64,000 nt of DNA from contig CM017565.1 in assembly GCA_007844125.1 (NCBI GenBank), positions 8,196,885 to 8,260,884 of the forward strand. The letters run 5' to 3'. The position numbers were made by a program, and so were the translations under genes. This stretch comes from Sinonovacula constricta (Eukaryota; Mollusca; Bivalvia; Cardiida; Solecurtidae). The notes below the pieces were generated by a model. The model was not told where the DNA came from and did not search any database. It saw nothing but the letters and a program-made list of their open reading frames with translations. Numbering within the stretch: the first letter of the stretch is position 1; every line of letters starts with the position of its first letter. Positions 13,214 to 25,436 of this stretch are shown here, piece by piece.

Positions 13214-13479
13214 GCAGATAGACAAAAAAACTTAAATATCGTGACAAGATACGATTTGATTGACTCCCTTTTAGTTTCATTTATTTTACCAAGATAGAAG
13301 AGACCTACTTATCAAAAGTATTAAACAAATTTATTAAAATTATATGCTTTCCTATAAGTTTTCCGTATCTTGGACATATTAAAGTTACTTTTCTGTATAA
13401 CACACACGATATTATTCTTTACAGAAATGTTTCATTTATATTCGTCTTAAGTCCATATGTCCTTTTCCAGTCGAACAAC

Positions 13480-13560
13480 AAAGCTTATATAATGCATATC
13501 CGGAAATAATACTAATGTCTGGCCATATTCTATCTTTTTATATCTTAAATACGCCTAGCT
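13480..13560 (+). repeat. Dispersed repeat, partner of 18338-18430
   Basis: The stretch from TTATATAATGCATATCC through GTCTGGCCATAT to ATCTTAAATACGCCTAGC matches the reverse complement of 18338-18430, with small indels. The pair is a diverged interspersed repeat in opposite orientation. No termini or coding capacity were identified. Confidence 0.65.
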
Positions 13561-14370
13561 AGCTGGCAGGTTTAAACTCTGTTGTAAATTTACTGAAAAT
13601 ATTTTTTCCTATTTCATTAGACTCATTATTCTATGAATTTGTTTAGAAAGTCCAAACTGTTGTAAGCAAGAGCCGACAACAAAAACACAAAATAAAATAA
13701 ATACCTAAAAAATAACCCTTTTATACCTCTAAATCAATGTTTTTCAGCAGTTGCCGGGTCTCGTGAGTTTCAAACTGCCCACAGATCAAACGTCAGCTGT
13801 ACGTCATTGTTTAATTATTCGACATACAGAAGTCAATTTGTTGACTGCACGATCCAGGGGCTTTCTTTTATCGTCGTCGCCTGTTCTTGGGGAGACAGCC
13901 ATAGTAACAGAGTTCTATACACAATGGAAGATTTATTTGAAAGGCACTTGTGTGGGAAAATATTCTGTTTATTGAAGAACAACACGCGAATCTGTCCCCG
14001 GTGAAAAGCATCGGTAAATAACCACCTGCAAACTGTACCACCTGAGTTGATTTTACATAGGTATAGTATTCGACGGATGACAACCCCAATCATACTTTAA
14101 GCAATTGTATAATAGTTACTTCCCCTGTTTCGACGCACTTCGAACTAGGCAGTGCAGATGTGTGACTTCTTACACCATTTATCATGTAGAAGTTAATATA
14201 AATGATCTGTAAGCCTAAATGAGATTTATATTGTGTATTGGTTCCTCAGTTCCATCTATACATAAACAGCATGCTACAACCATTTACAATTCTTCTCTAG
14301 TCATTTCCTTGATTAAAAATAAATTTAATTTACTTTCAACAATTTTATATAGTTCTTCTTATGGAAATGA

Positions 14371-14371
<1 letters not shown>
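13561..14371. other. Nothing firm
   Basis: Several short overlapping frames lie at 13750-14093 on both strands, none with splice or domain support. Confidence 0.4.
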
Positions 14372-14442
<71 letters not shown>

Positions 14443-14456
14443 TCTCTCTCTCTCCT
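14372..14456. repeat. (CT)n microsatellite
   Basis: About 40 near-perfect CT dinucleotides with one CCC interruption near 14438. Confidence 0.97.
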
Positions 14457-14652
14457 TCTTTTATGTACCGTGTGGACATTAAAAATCAATTACGTCACTA
14501 ACAACGTCACTATTTACATAAAACGTCAACGCTTGGAGATTTTTATTCAAACAGATCGGCTTTCTCTTTCGTAGCTTGCATTGAGAAATACTCTCAGGAA
14601 ATCCTCTGTAAAACCGGTTTAAGCACCCCAGTCGTTCCCATTTGCTGAACGA

Positions 14653-14795
14653 CCGTTCCAATGCGGTAACTGTTGGGTTTGACCTATTTGTTCAACACAG
14701 ATTTGTTATTACTTTTACATTTGGCTTGCATGTGAATACCTTTGTTCTGTCCCTTTTCAAATTTTGGTATATGTTTGAATGATTATACTACTATT
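14653..14795 (+). repeat. Dispersed ~145-bp repeat, copy 1 of 3
   Basis: Shares an ordered set of blocks with 45555-45700 and 55350-55492: GCGGTAACTGT, GGGTTTG, CAACACAGATTTGTT, then TTGGCTTGCATGTGAATACC, CTTTTCAA and TTGGTATATGTT. All three copies are on the plus strand. I see no pol III boxes, TIRs or ORF, so the class is unknown. Confidence 0.75.
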
Positions 14796-16769
14796 GTCAT
14801 ATTTCCTTTTTTGCAGTGTTGTTAATATGTTCATATCACAATAGTTGAAAAAGTCTGAGAAATTACGTAATATTGAAAATACATTTTAATAGTTTACTCT
14901 ACCTTCTGCATTTAAACAGATAGGACCATTTCAACAAGAACGCCGTTTTTTTTAAAAAAAACACACACACACAAAAAACAACACACAAAAAAAAACAACA
15001 ACAGGCCGCATTATATCCAAAATGCTCACGTGTTTTGTTGGACAATTAAGGTTACCGAAACTAGCGTCACGTAATACAGTAATAGATGTTCATCAAACAT
15101 TTTCGACCTATCGTCTTTATGTTTTCGTTCTTTTTTTCCTTAAGGATTCTACCCAGGAATCCAACAGTCTCAACTACTTCCCAATAGTCTTAAACAGGCC
15201 CCTCAACAACTTTACACATTGTTGCCCGTCATAGACATATAGATATAAAGATAGGTTTATGTATCCTCTTATTCACATTTTCCTAAAATATTTTAATACA
15301 ATACATTCTTATCTCCTTTTTTTGTTATCATCTTTTACTTCCCTTTTTTTCTTTCGTCCAAGTTAACAGTCGAAGCTAAGTAACAACATTGTATAAAAGC
15401 CGTTATCATAACAACATACAACTATTGTTATTTATTGAAAAAATAATTAAGAATAGATGATTAAACATACCAAGGAAGCATCTGAAATACAACAATAACA
15501 CTGAGACAATGGTTTGTATCTCGTATCTCCGGATTCTGTGATGTCGTAAACTAGACTATAAATCAATAGTGAACCTCGGTATTGTAGAATATCGGTTTCC
15601 ATGACAACCTCCAGGTAACCGTGGTAAACTCGTCGGCACTTCTCTGGCTGAAATGGTCGCCAGGATGCATCGGAAAACATGGACAGGAAATTATCGCGCA
15701 CACATTAATACACACAGCATGTCATCGGATTACACAAGAACGGACAATAACGGCGAGTAAGTAAATCTATACTATTTTTTCTTCTGTCATCTGCTATAGT
15801 TAGATATGTATATTTTTTAAACTTTAGAGATAAACTCAGTCAGTAGTTTGTCGATAATTTTGATCATTCGGACAAACACACTTTAAGATATGTGTTTGGA
15901 CATACGTAGTTAAACGAACTAAACAAAAAGGGTATGGTCGGCAATAATCAATGACATTTATATACGTATACAGTCAAATTGTTATTTAAACTGTGCAGGC
16001 AGTCAACTTTTCGCTTTTCGGTCTCATTTTAACGATGTGTAAGGTAGGTCCGTGTAAAATATCCCCACATTGGTGCTATTACGACCCTTAATGCATAATG
16101 TATTTTAGATTATGACAATTTATTTTGATCTGTTTAAAAGCAAGCAATGTTTTTTTTTCGAATAATGAGCGTGTATTGCAAACCTTTTTATTTTTTGTTA
16201 AACATGTTTTGTCAGCTTCATTAATAATATAAAATAGTAGATGGCATGTATTTGTATACAACATGGGTGAAGCAACGTGTTAAAATAGCAGTAAATGGAT
16301 ATCTTTGATAAGAAATTTGTGGAAAACAACACAACCCATGGTGTAAGTAGTCCGGTTTGAAGTTTACATTTAAGAAATATATATTAAGAAGTATACATTT
16401 AAATATAAATAATATTCTATATTTTATCATTCCTTTCGGAAATTTTCTCTGGATCTTGGCCATTTATTAATGAGTAAATATAGCATATGACAATAAATCA
16501 TAATTTATAATATTGGACAAAGCATTTCAAGAATAAACAATATGTATGTCCCTTCGTTTCCTGTTCATTTAGTATATATGCTATTACTGTTGCTTATAAT
16601 GCCTTACGAGGGCATAAAGACCAGTACCGGACTTTGTCCAACACAGGCATGTACACAAAGGGTACGTGAACAATTAGTTGAGATATAAATAAACTACAGT
16701 ATGGTGTGATTGTTGTCTAGGACTCATACATTAGAATTCTTCAAGCCTCCCAGGCCCTCATCAGTAAGT
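14796..16769. other. Gene-free; A-rich and short ORFs only
   Basis: 14945-15003 is an A-rich/CA interrupted stretch. The minus-strand frame at 15447-15701 (84 codons) has more balanced composition than its surroundings but no splice sites I trust and no recognisable domain. Confidence 0.4.
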
Positions 16770-16890
16770 ATTGGAGTTCCCGGTCTGGGATAACATTGTG
16801 GGGTCTGCAGTCCAGCGGTGGTTCTACCCAGTCATTTGTCTGAGTCTTACGCAACCCATTAAAGTTGTACGTTCCTGTAACGAACGTTAC
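16770..16890 (+). mobile_element. SINE relic, related to the 9.5-12.6 kb family
   Basis: CAGCGGTGGTTCTACCCAGT near 16811-16830, followed by CATTTGTCTGAGTCTT, matches the central block of the 9463 SINE copy, read in the same sense on the opposite strand. The head is not clearly present, so this is a partial copy. Confidence 0.45.
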
Positions 16891-18337
16891 GGGCGTAGCT
16901 TGTTTGACAATAACGTGTTGTCAATTATTTCTTACGAGTCCGGGGAGGGCTGATGTTTACGAAGATGAAAATGTATGTTGTTAGAGCATTTCGAAAGCAC
17001 TTTCATATTTTATATCATGTCGTATTGTTATTGTTGTTGTTTTCGTTAATGAAGAAGATTGGTAGGCACCTGCCTAAAGCCCCTTCTAGAAACTGGTCAT
17101 GGTTTCGCTGTAATGTATATGTATATACAAATACAAACACCTTTAATGTCACGCCGAACAGATATTCTATTACTGATGAAAAGGTCACTATGTGTTAATG
17201 TGTAATGGTCCTGTGTTAATATGAGACCCTTCAATTACATGCTGGCAAACAGGATAGAAAACTTAGCCGCTATTAAGGCGAGAGGTTTTAAGTTGAAAAT
17301 GATAAAACGTGTTAATAATCATTGACTTCTCTATTAGTTTAAAGTTTCAATTATTGCATATCTATTTATGTATCTTCCTTTCTGTACTTCCAAATCACGC
17401 TCCCGGGCACTTTTGTGAAGTTACTTTCTTCCATCTGAAAGGTTTGTGTAGACACACAAAAATGTCCTCATTCAAACATAATTACTTATGTTTTCGTGCT
17501 CTCCCTAATAAAGCTAGGTAGAACCAACTACGAACCGCTGTTCGTTTGTTGTACATCAGTTCAAACACGAAAATTTCACGATGCTATAAGATGGTTGTAA
17601 TTTTATAAGTTACACATTCCATGTGTCATATAATAGATTTCGTAGTAATGAAATGGAAATTGGGGAAATAAAATGCCATCAGTAATGTTATAAATTATCA
17701 AATGATAACGCTAACGAATTCAATTAATGTATGGTAATTTGCTATTTAATGCGTTAAAGCAGTCTAAATTATGAAGGGGCTTATCGATCATTTGACCTTA
17801 ATTAAAACGGAGTTACGGTAAAATATTTCACAATAAAAGTCATTTCAGCATAACGTATTTTTTTTTCTTTTTACTGACAAACATTGAAACAATAGCAATG
17901 TCTAAAATAAGAGAACGCAGTTACACTTTTTATTTTTGTAAGTATTATGTATAGTGTAAACTTGCTTGATTCAGAAATTGAAGTTTATATATGATACTTT
18001 TTGCAAAGTGTATTTTGGTTCACAATATCACAAACTTGTGTCATTAAAAGAAAAAAAATAACATTACAACGTTTTATGTAAATCAATATAATGCTTTTCA
18101 GTTTCTAGTTTACATATTACATTGCCACACCTTATGTCAGTTTATATGGTATTATGTAAGTCATAAATGGAACTAGTTTTATATTTGTTTCGTTTGGTTG
18201 CCTGCGGCCCGTCGGGTTCTTTGACGTCTGGGCGCCGGTCAGTTGGCAAGTCTACCATTATGGACATTTCTTCTAAGCCTTGGACTCAATCCCACACCGT
18301 GTTAGGCCTGAGAAGTAACATAACATGGCGTCCATAA
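16891..18337. other. Nothing firm
   Basis: AT-rich with short ORFs only. At 18195-18300 a GC-richer patch with GGCGCCGGTCAGTTGG and GGACTCAATCCC looks vaguely tRNA-like, but I cannot call it. Confidence 0.4.
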
Positions 18338-18430
18338 TTGCTAGGCGTATTAAAGATATAAATAATAACATATGGCCAGACATGAGTATTATTTTCTTGG
18401 AGATATTTCTGGATATGCATTATATAAACT
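18338..18430 (-). repeat. Dispersed repeat, inverted partner of 13480-13560
   Basis: Its reverse complement reads from TTATATAATGCATATCC through CATGTCTGGCCATAT to TTAATACGCCTAGC, matching 13480-13560. The two short protein frames across it are therefore unlikely to be genes. Confidence 0.65.
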
Positions 18431-20124
18431 ACTAAATATCTGTTCAAGTAAGGGTAAATGCGGATATCTATGATTAAAACCACTATCTAAACAGATTGTT
18501 AGTGATCTATCACCGTGTTTTGTTGATGATTCGTTCCTCAATAACGAATCAAACAATATCCGTCGATGGCTGATCAATATCCTTCATTAGTCTCTAAACA
18601 TTATGACCGACACAATTAGTGGGAAACCCTAGGCAAACAAATTCTTTCCATTGACAACATATCGTTTTTAAATGATTCCGAAAACAGATTCATTAATCAA
18701 CCAGATATTGATTTCGATACCAGTGCTACACCGAACCGCCGTCCCTGGTAGCACACTACGCTAGGGGCGGTTCCAAGAGTGTCACAGGCTCACACCCAGG
18801 CCACGATATACACAAATTGATACAATTATAGAGGTGGGCTATAATTGCCATATTATCCCACTTGTTTCAGTTTGGGGTCAGAAAATATAGAGTCAGATAA
18901 TATAAGTAAGTGTGGTAACTTGTTGGGGGTCCGCTATATGCAGTACAGAAACAGTAACACCATATATGTATCTGGTTCAAAAAGATAAAACTATGATGTG
19001 TGATCACAACTGGAACACTTGTATTTGTGTATTATACACATTTACCCTAACAATTCTTTCCAGAAGGAAACACTCATAAAAAACAACAAACATAACAACA
19101 CACATACACACACAAAATACTTACGTATCAAGCGAACAATTAAGAGACAACATTTCCAAAGTTAATATCAAGTTTACGTTTAGTAATAAAGGACTTGGTG
19201 TTTCATAATGGCGTCAGTCCTAAAGCCTTAGTGGATCTCGTGGTTAATGGGACTGCGTGTGATTATACATGACATGTGATCAAGTCACCGCCCTGTTATC
19301 ACAGAACCGACATCACTGTAACTGACTCAAGTTAAGACCGTGTTTGTATGCCTAGACAATTTGGGATTTGAAGTTGAGACATAAAACTTCACGTTTTCAT
19401 GGTGTTACTATTGTTAAGTTGATTAACCTTTAATAGATTTCGTCATCCCATGAGTAGCGCTATCATACAGACAATGCAACTAGGTTTGGGCTGATTTCGG
19501 TAGAGTGCTATTAAGAGAGGAAAACTTTGAATAAATAAGACTTGATAGATTGCCTTAAATTATTATTATCAATTCACTCCAATGACACTGGTCTATGTAG
19601 TTTTGCAATACATGTACTTGATATAACATGCTTTATCTAATGTTGTGCACTTGTTATTTTTGACGGGGTCAACAACAGAACAGAAACTGTAGCTCTAACT
19701 GGAGCTTAAATGTCATGTTTATTTCAAGTATGTCATATATAAGTATAAAACTGCATTAATTGTTTATATGACTGTCATATGAACCGTTCAAAACTAGGTA
19801 ATCAAGGATCTGCAGTTCTATTATCCCTCACAGAAGGTTGCAAGCAACTGAAGAAAAACCCTAAATGCAACCTCCATCGTTTGGAGAATCAACGGCTGAG
19901 ATTAACTAAAACGTCGGACAAACAGTTCATTATAGGCAATACTTTTTTTGTAATATTCAAAAGCGGACAGTTGCGTCAACACGTATCTATTTTTGTTACA
20001 ACACTTTTCACGCTGCGCCTGGAAGTCTTCATTTAAGAACCTCTTGAAAGATAGCCTAGAAGCGCTAGGCAACCGTTACTATGAATCTCAAACGGTGTAA
20101 TGTGCATAGTATAAGAACTAAAAG
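18431..20124. other. Nothing firm
   Basis: AT-rich. Around 19225-19265 AGTGGATCTCGTGGTTAATGG resembles an A-box region, but no B box follows at the right distance. The 85-codon frame at 19779-20036 (+) has no support. Confidence 0.4.
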
Positions 20125-23100
20125 TACAGCATCTGGTATTGTAGCACAACATCTGTTATTGCAGAACAACATCGGGTATTGTAGCACACCATCTGGTATT
20201 GTAGCACAACACCTGGGTATTGTAGCACAACACCTGGGTATTGTAGCACAACACCTGAGTATTGTAGCACAACACCTGGGTATTCTGGTAGTGTAGCACA
20301 TCTGGTAGTCTAGCTCTGGTAGTGTAGCACAACATCTGGTAGTGTAGCACAACATTTCGTAGTGTAGCACAACATCTGGTAGTGTAGCTCTGGTAGTGTA
20401 GCACAACATCTGGTAGTGTAGCACAACATTTCGTAGTGTAGCACAACACTGAGTATTGTGAAACAACGTCTCGTATTGTAGCACAACATATGGTATTGAG
20501 CACAACATCTGGTATTGTAGCACAACATCTGGTATTGTAAAAAATCATCTCGTATTGTAGCACAACATTTGGTATTGTAGCACAACATCTGGTATTGTAG
20601 CATAACATCGGGTATTGTAGCACACCATCTGGTAGTGTAGCACATCTGATAGTCTAGCTCTGGTAGTGTAGCACAACATCTGGTAGTGTAGCACAACATT
20701 TCGTAGTGTAGCACAACATCTGGTAGTGTAGGTCTGGTAGTGTAGCACAACATCTGGTAGTGTAGCACAACATTTCGTAGTGTAGCACAACACTGAGTAT
20801 TGTGAAACAACGTCTCGTATTGTAGCACAACATCTGGTATTGAGCACAACATCTGGTATTGTAGCACAACATCTGGTATTGTAAAACATCATCTGGTATT
20901 GTAGCACAACATCTGGTATTGTAGCCCAATACCAGGAAATGTAGCACAACATCTGGGTATTGTGGCATAACATTGGGAATTGTATCATTACACTGGGTAT
21001 TTTAGCACAACACATAATATTTTAGCACAACACTTAGCATTGTAGCACAACATTTGGTATTGTAGCACAACTTCTGGTATTGTAGCATAACTACTGTAGC
21101 ACAGCACAGGGTATTGCAGAACAACGTCTGGTATTGTAGCACAACATCTGGTATTGCAGCACAACACTGGGTATGGTGGCACAACTCAGGGTATTCTAGC
21201 ATTACACTGGATATTGTGGCACAACACATAGTATTTTAGCACAACACTTGGTATTGTAGCACAACATTGGGTATTGTTGCACAACTTCTGGTATTGTAGC
21301 ACAACTTCTGGTATTGCAGTACAATATCTGGTATTGCAAAACAGCATCTGGTATTGTAGCATAACTTCTGGTATTGCAGCACAACATATGGTATTGTAAA
21401 ACAGCATCTGGTATTTAGCACAACATATGGTAGTGTAGCACAACATCTGGTAGTGTAGCACAACATCTGGTAGTGTAGCACAACTTCTGGTATTGTAGCA
21501 CAACTTCTGGTATTGCAGCACAATATCTGGTATTGTAAAACAGCATCTGGTATTGTAGCATAACTTCTGGTATTGCAGCACAACATCTGGTATTGTAAAA
21601 CAGCATCTGGTATTTAGCACAACATCTGGTAGTGTAGCACAACATCTGGTAGTGTAGCACAACTTCTGGTATTGTAGCACAACTTCTGGTATTGCAGTAC
21701 AATATCTGGTATTGCAAAACAGCATCTGGTATTGTAGCATAACTTCTGGTATTGCAGCACAACATCTGGTATTGTAAAACAGCATCTGGTATTTAGCACA
21801 ACATCTGGTAGTGTAGCACAACATCTGGTAGTGTAGCACAACATCTGGTATTTAGCACAACATCTAATAGTGTAGCACAGCATCTGGTATTGTAAAACAG
21901 CATCTGGTATTTAGCACAACATCTGGTAGTGTAGCACAACATTGGATATTGTAGCACAACTTCCGGTATTGTAGCACAACTTCTGGTATTGTAGCACAAC
22001 ATTGGATATTGTAGCACAACATTTGGTATTAGAGCACAACTTCTGGTATTGTAGCACAACTTCTGGTATTGTAGCATAACTACTGTAGCACAGCACAGGT
22101 TATTGCAGCACAACACTGGGTATTGTAGCACAACATTTTGTATTGTAGCACAACACTGGGTATTGTAGCACAACATTTTGTATTGTAGCACAGCACAGGG
22201 TATTGCAGCACAACACTGGGTATTGTAGCACAACATTTGGTATTGTAGACAACACTGAGTATTGTAGCACAACACTGAGTATTGTAGCACACCAGGTATT
22301 GAAGCACAACACTGGGTATTGTAGCACAACACTGGATATGGCAGCACAATATTGGGTATTGTAGCACAACTTCTGGTATTGTAGAACTACACTGAGTATT
22401 GCAACACAACACTGGGTATTGCAGCACAACACTGAGTATTGTAGCACAACACTGGGTATTGTGGCACAACACTGAGTATTGCAGCACAACACTGAGTATT
22501 GTAGCACAACACTGGGTATTGTAGCACAACACTGGGTATTGTGGCACAACACTGAATATTGTAGCACAACACTGAGTTTTGTAGCACAACACTGGGTATT
22601 GTAGCACAACACTGAGTATTGTGGCACAACACTGAGTATTGTAGCACAACACTGGGTATTGTGACACAAAACTGAGTATTGCAGCACAACACTGAGTATT
22701 GTAACACAACACTGAGTATTGTAACACAACACTGGGTATTGTAGCACAACACTGGGTATTGTAACACAACACTGAGTATTGTAACACAACACTGAGTATT
22801 GTAACACAGCACTGAGTATTGTAACACAACACTGAGTATTGTAGCACAACACTGAGTATTGTAGCACAACACTGGGTATTGTGACACAAAACTGAGTATT
22901 GCAGCACAACACTGAGTATTGTAACACAACACTGAGTATTGTAACACAACACTGAGTATTGTAACACAACACTGGGTATTGTAGCACAACACTGGGTATT
23001 GTGGCACAACACTGAATATTGTAGCACAACACTGAGTATTGTAGCACAACACTGGGTATTGTGACACAAAACTGGGTATTGTAACACAACACTGAGTATT

Positions 23101-25436
23101 GTAACACAACACTGAGTATTGTAACACAACACTGGGTATTGTGACACAAAACTGAATATTGTAGCACAACACTGAGTATTGTAACACAACACTGGGTATT
23201 GTGACACAAAACTGAGTATTGCAGCACAACACTGAGTATTGTAACACAACACTGAGTATTGTAACACAACACTGAGTATTGTAACACAACACTGGGTATT
23301 GTAGCACAACACTGGGTATTGTAGCACAACACTGGGTATTGTAACACAACACTGAGTATTGTAACACAACACTGAGTATTGTAACACAACACTGAGTATT
23401 GTAACACAACACTGGGTATTGTAACACAACACTGGGTATTGTAACACAACACTGGGTATTGTAGCACAACACTGGGTATTGTAACACAACACTGAGTATT
23501 GTAACACAACACTGGGTATTGTAGCACAACACTGAGTATTGTAGCACAACACTGGGTATTGTAACACAACACTGGGTATTGTAACACAACACTGGGTATT
23601 GTAGCACAACACTGGGTATTGTAACACAACACTGAGTATTGTAACACAACACTGAGTATTGTAACACAACACTGGGTATTGTAACACAACACTGGGTATT
23701 GTAACACAACACTGAGTATTGTAACACAACACTGAGTATTGTAACACAACACTGGGTATTGTAGCACAACACTGGGTATTGTAACACAACACTGAGTATT
23801 GTAACACAACACTGGGTATTGTAACACAACACTGGGTATTGTAACACAACACTGAGTATTGTAACACAACACTGAGTATTGTAACACAACACTGGGTATT
23901 GTAACACAACACTGGGTATTGTAGCACAACACTGGGTATTGTAACACAACACTGAGTATTGTAACACAACACTGAGTATTGTAACACAACACTGGGTATT
24001 GTAACACAACACTGGGTATTGTAGCACAACACTGGGTATTGTAACACAACACTGAGTATTGTAACACAACACTGAGTATTGTAACACAACACTGAGTATT
24101 GTAACACAACACTGGGTATTGTAGCACAACACTGAGTATTGTAGCACAACACTGGGTATTGTAACACAACACTGGGTATTGTAACACAACACTGAGTATT
24201 GTAACACAACACTGAGTATTGTAACACAACACTGAGTATTGTAACACAACACTGAGTATTGTAACACAACACTGAGTATTGTAACACAACACTGGGTATT
24301 GTAGCACAACACTGGGTATTGTAACACAACACTGAGTATTGTAACACAACACTGAGTATTGTAACACAACACTGAGTATTGTAACACAACACTGAGTATT
24401 GTAACACAACACTGAGTATTGTAACACAACACTGGGTATTGTAACACAACACTGGGTATTGTAACACAACACTGGGTATTGTGACACAAAACTGGGTATT
24501 GTAACACAACACTGAGTATTGTAACACAACACTGAGTATTGTAACACAACACTGGGTATTGTAACACAACACTGGGTATTGTAACACAACACTGGGTATT
24601 GTGACACAAAACTGGGTATTGTAACACAACACTGAGTATTGTAACACAACACTGAGTATTGTAACACAACACTGGGTATTGTAACACAACACTGGGTATT
24701 GTAACACAACACTGGGTATTGTAACACAACACTGGGTATTGTAGCACAACACTGGGTATTGTAACACAACACTGAGTATTGTAACACAACACTGGGTATT
24801 GTAACACAACACTGGGTATTGTAACACAACACTGAGTATTGTAACACAACACTGAGTATTGTAACACAACACTGGGTATTGTAACACAACACTGGGTATT
24901 GTAGCACAACACTGAGTATTGTAACACAACACTGAGTATTGTAACACAACACTGAGTATTGTAACACAACACTGGGTATTGTAACACAACACTGGGTATT
25001 GTAACACAACACTGGGTATTGTAACACAACACTGAGTATTGTAACACAACACTGGGTATTGTAACACAACACTGGGTATTGTAACACAACACTGAGTATT
25101 GTAACACAACACTGAGTATTGTAACACAACACTGGGTATTGTAACACAACACTGGGTATTGTAGCACAACACTGAGTATTGTAACACAACACTGAGTATT
25201 GTAACACAACACTGGGTATTGTAACACAACACTGGGTATTGTAGCACAACACTGGGTATTGTAACACAACACTGAGTATTGTAACACAACACTGAGTATT
25301 GTAACACAACACTGAGTATTGTAACACAACACTGAGTATTGTAGCACAACACTGAGTATTGTAACACAACACTGAGTATTGTAACACAACACTGGGTATT
25401 GTAACACAACACTGGGTATTGTGGCACAACACTGGG
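20125..25436. repeat. 5.3-kb satellite with a 20-bp unit
   Basis: Unit GTATTGTARCACAACACTGR. The right part, about 22380-25436, is highly homogeneous and holds one 20-bp register throughout, some 150 units with no indel visible. Most variation sits at two A/G positions, plus a rarer GTGACACAAAACTG variant. The left part (20125-22380) is diverged, uses TCTGGTATTGTAGCACAACA units with frequent 1-2 base losses, and carries larger duplications: a ~344-bp repeat (20451 against 20795) and segments recurring every ~120-200 bp at 21402, 21601, 21780 and 21898. All three minus-strand frames are open for over 1000 codons, because 20 bp repeats in every frame each 60 bp. Confidence 0.97.
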
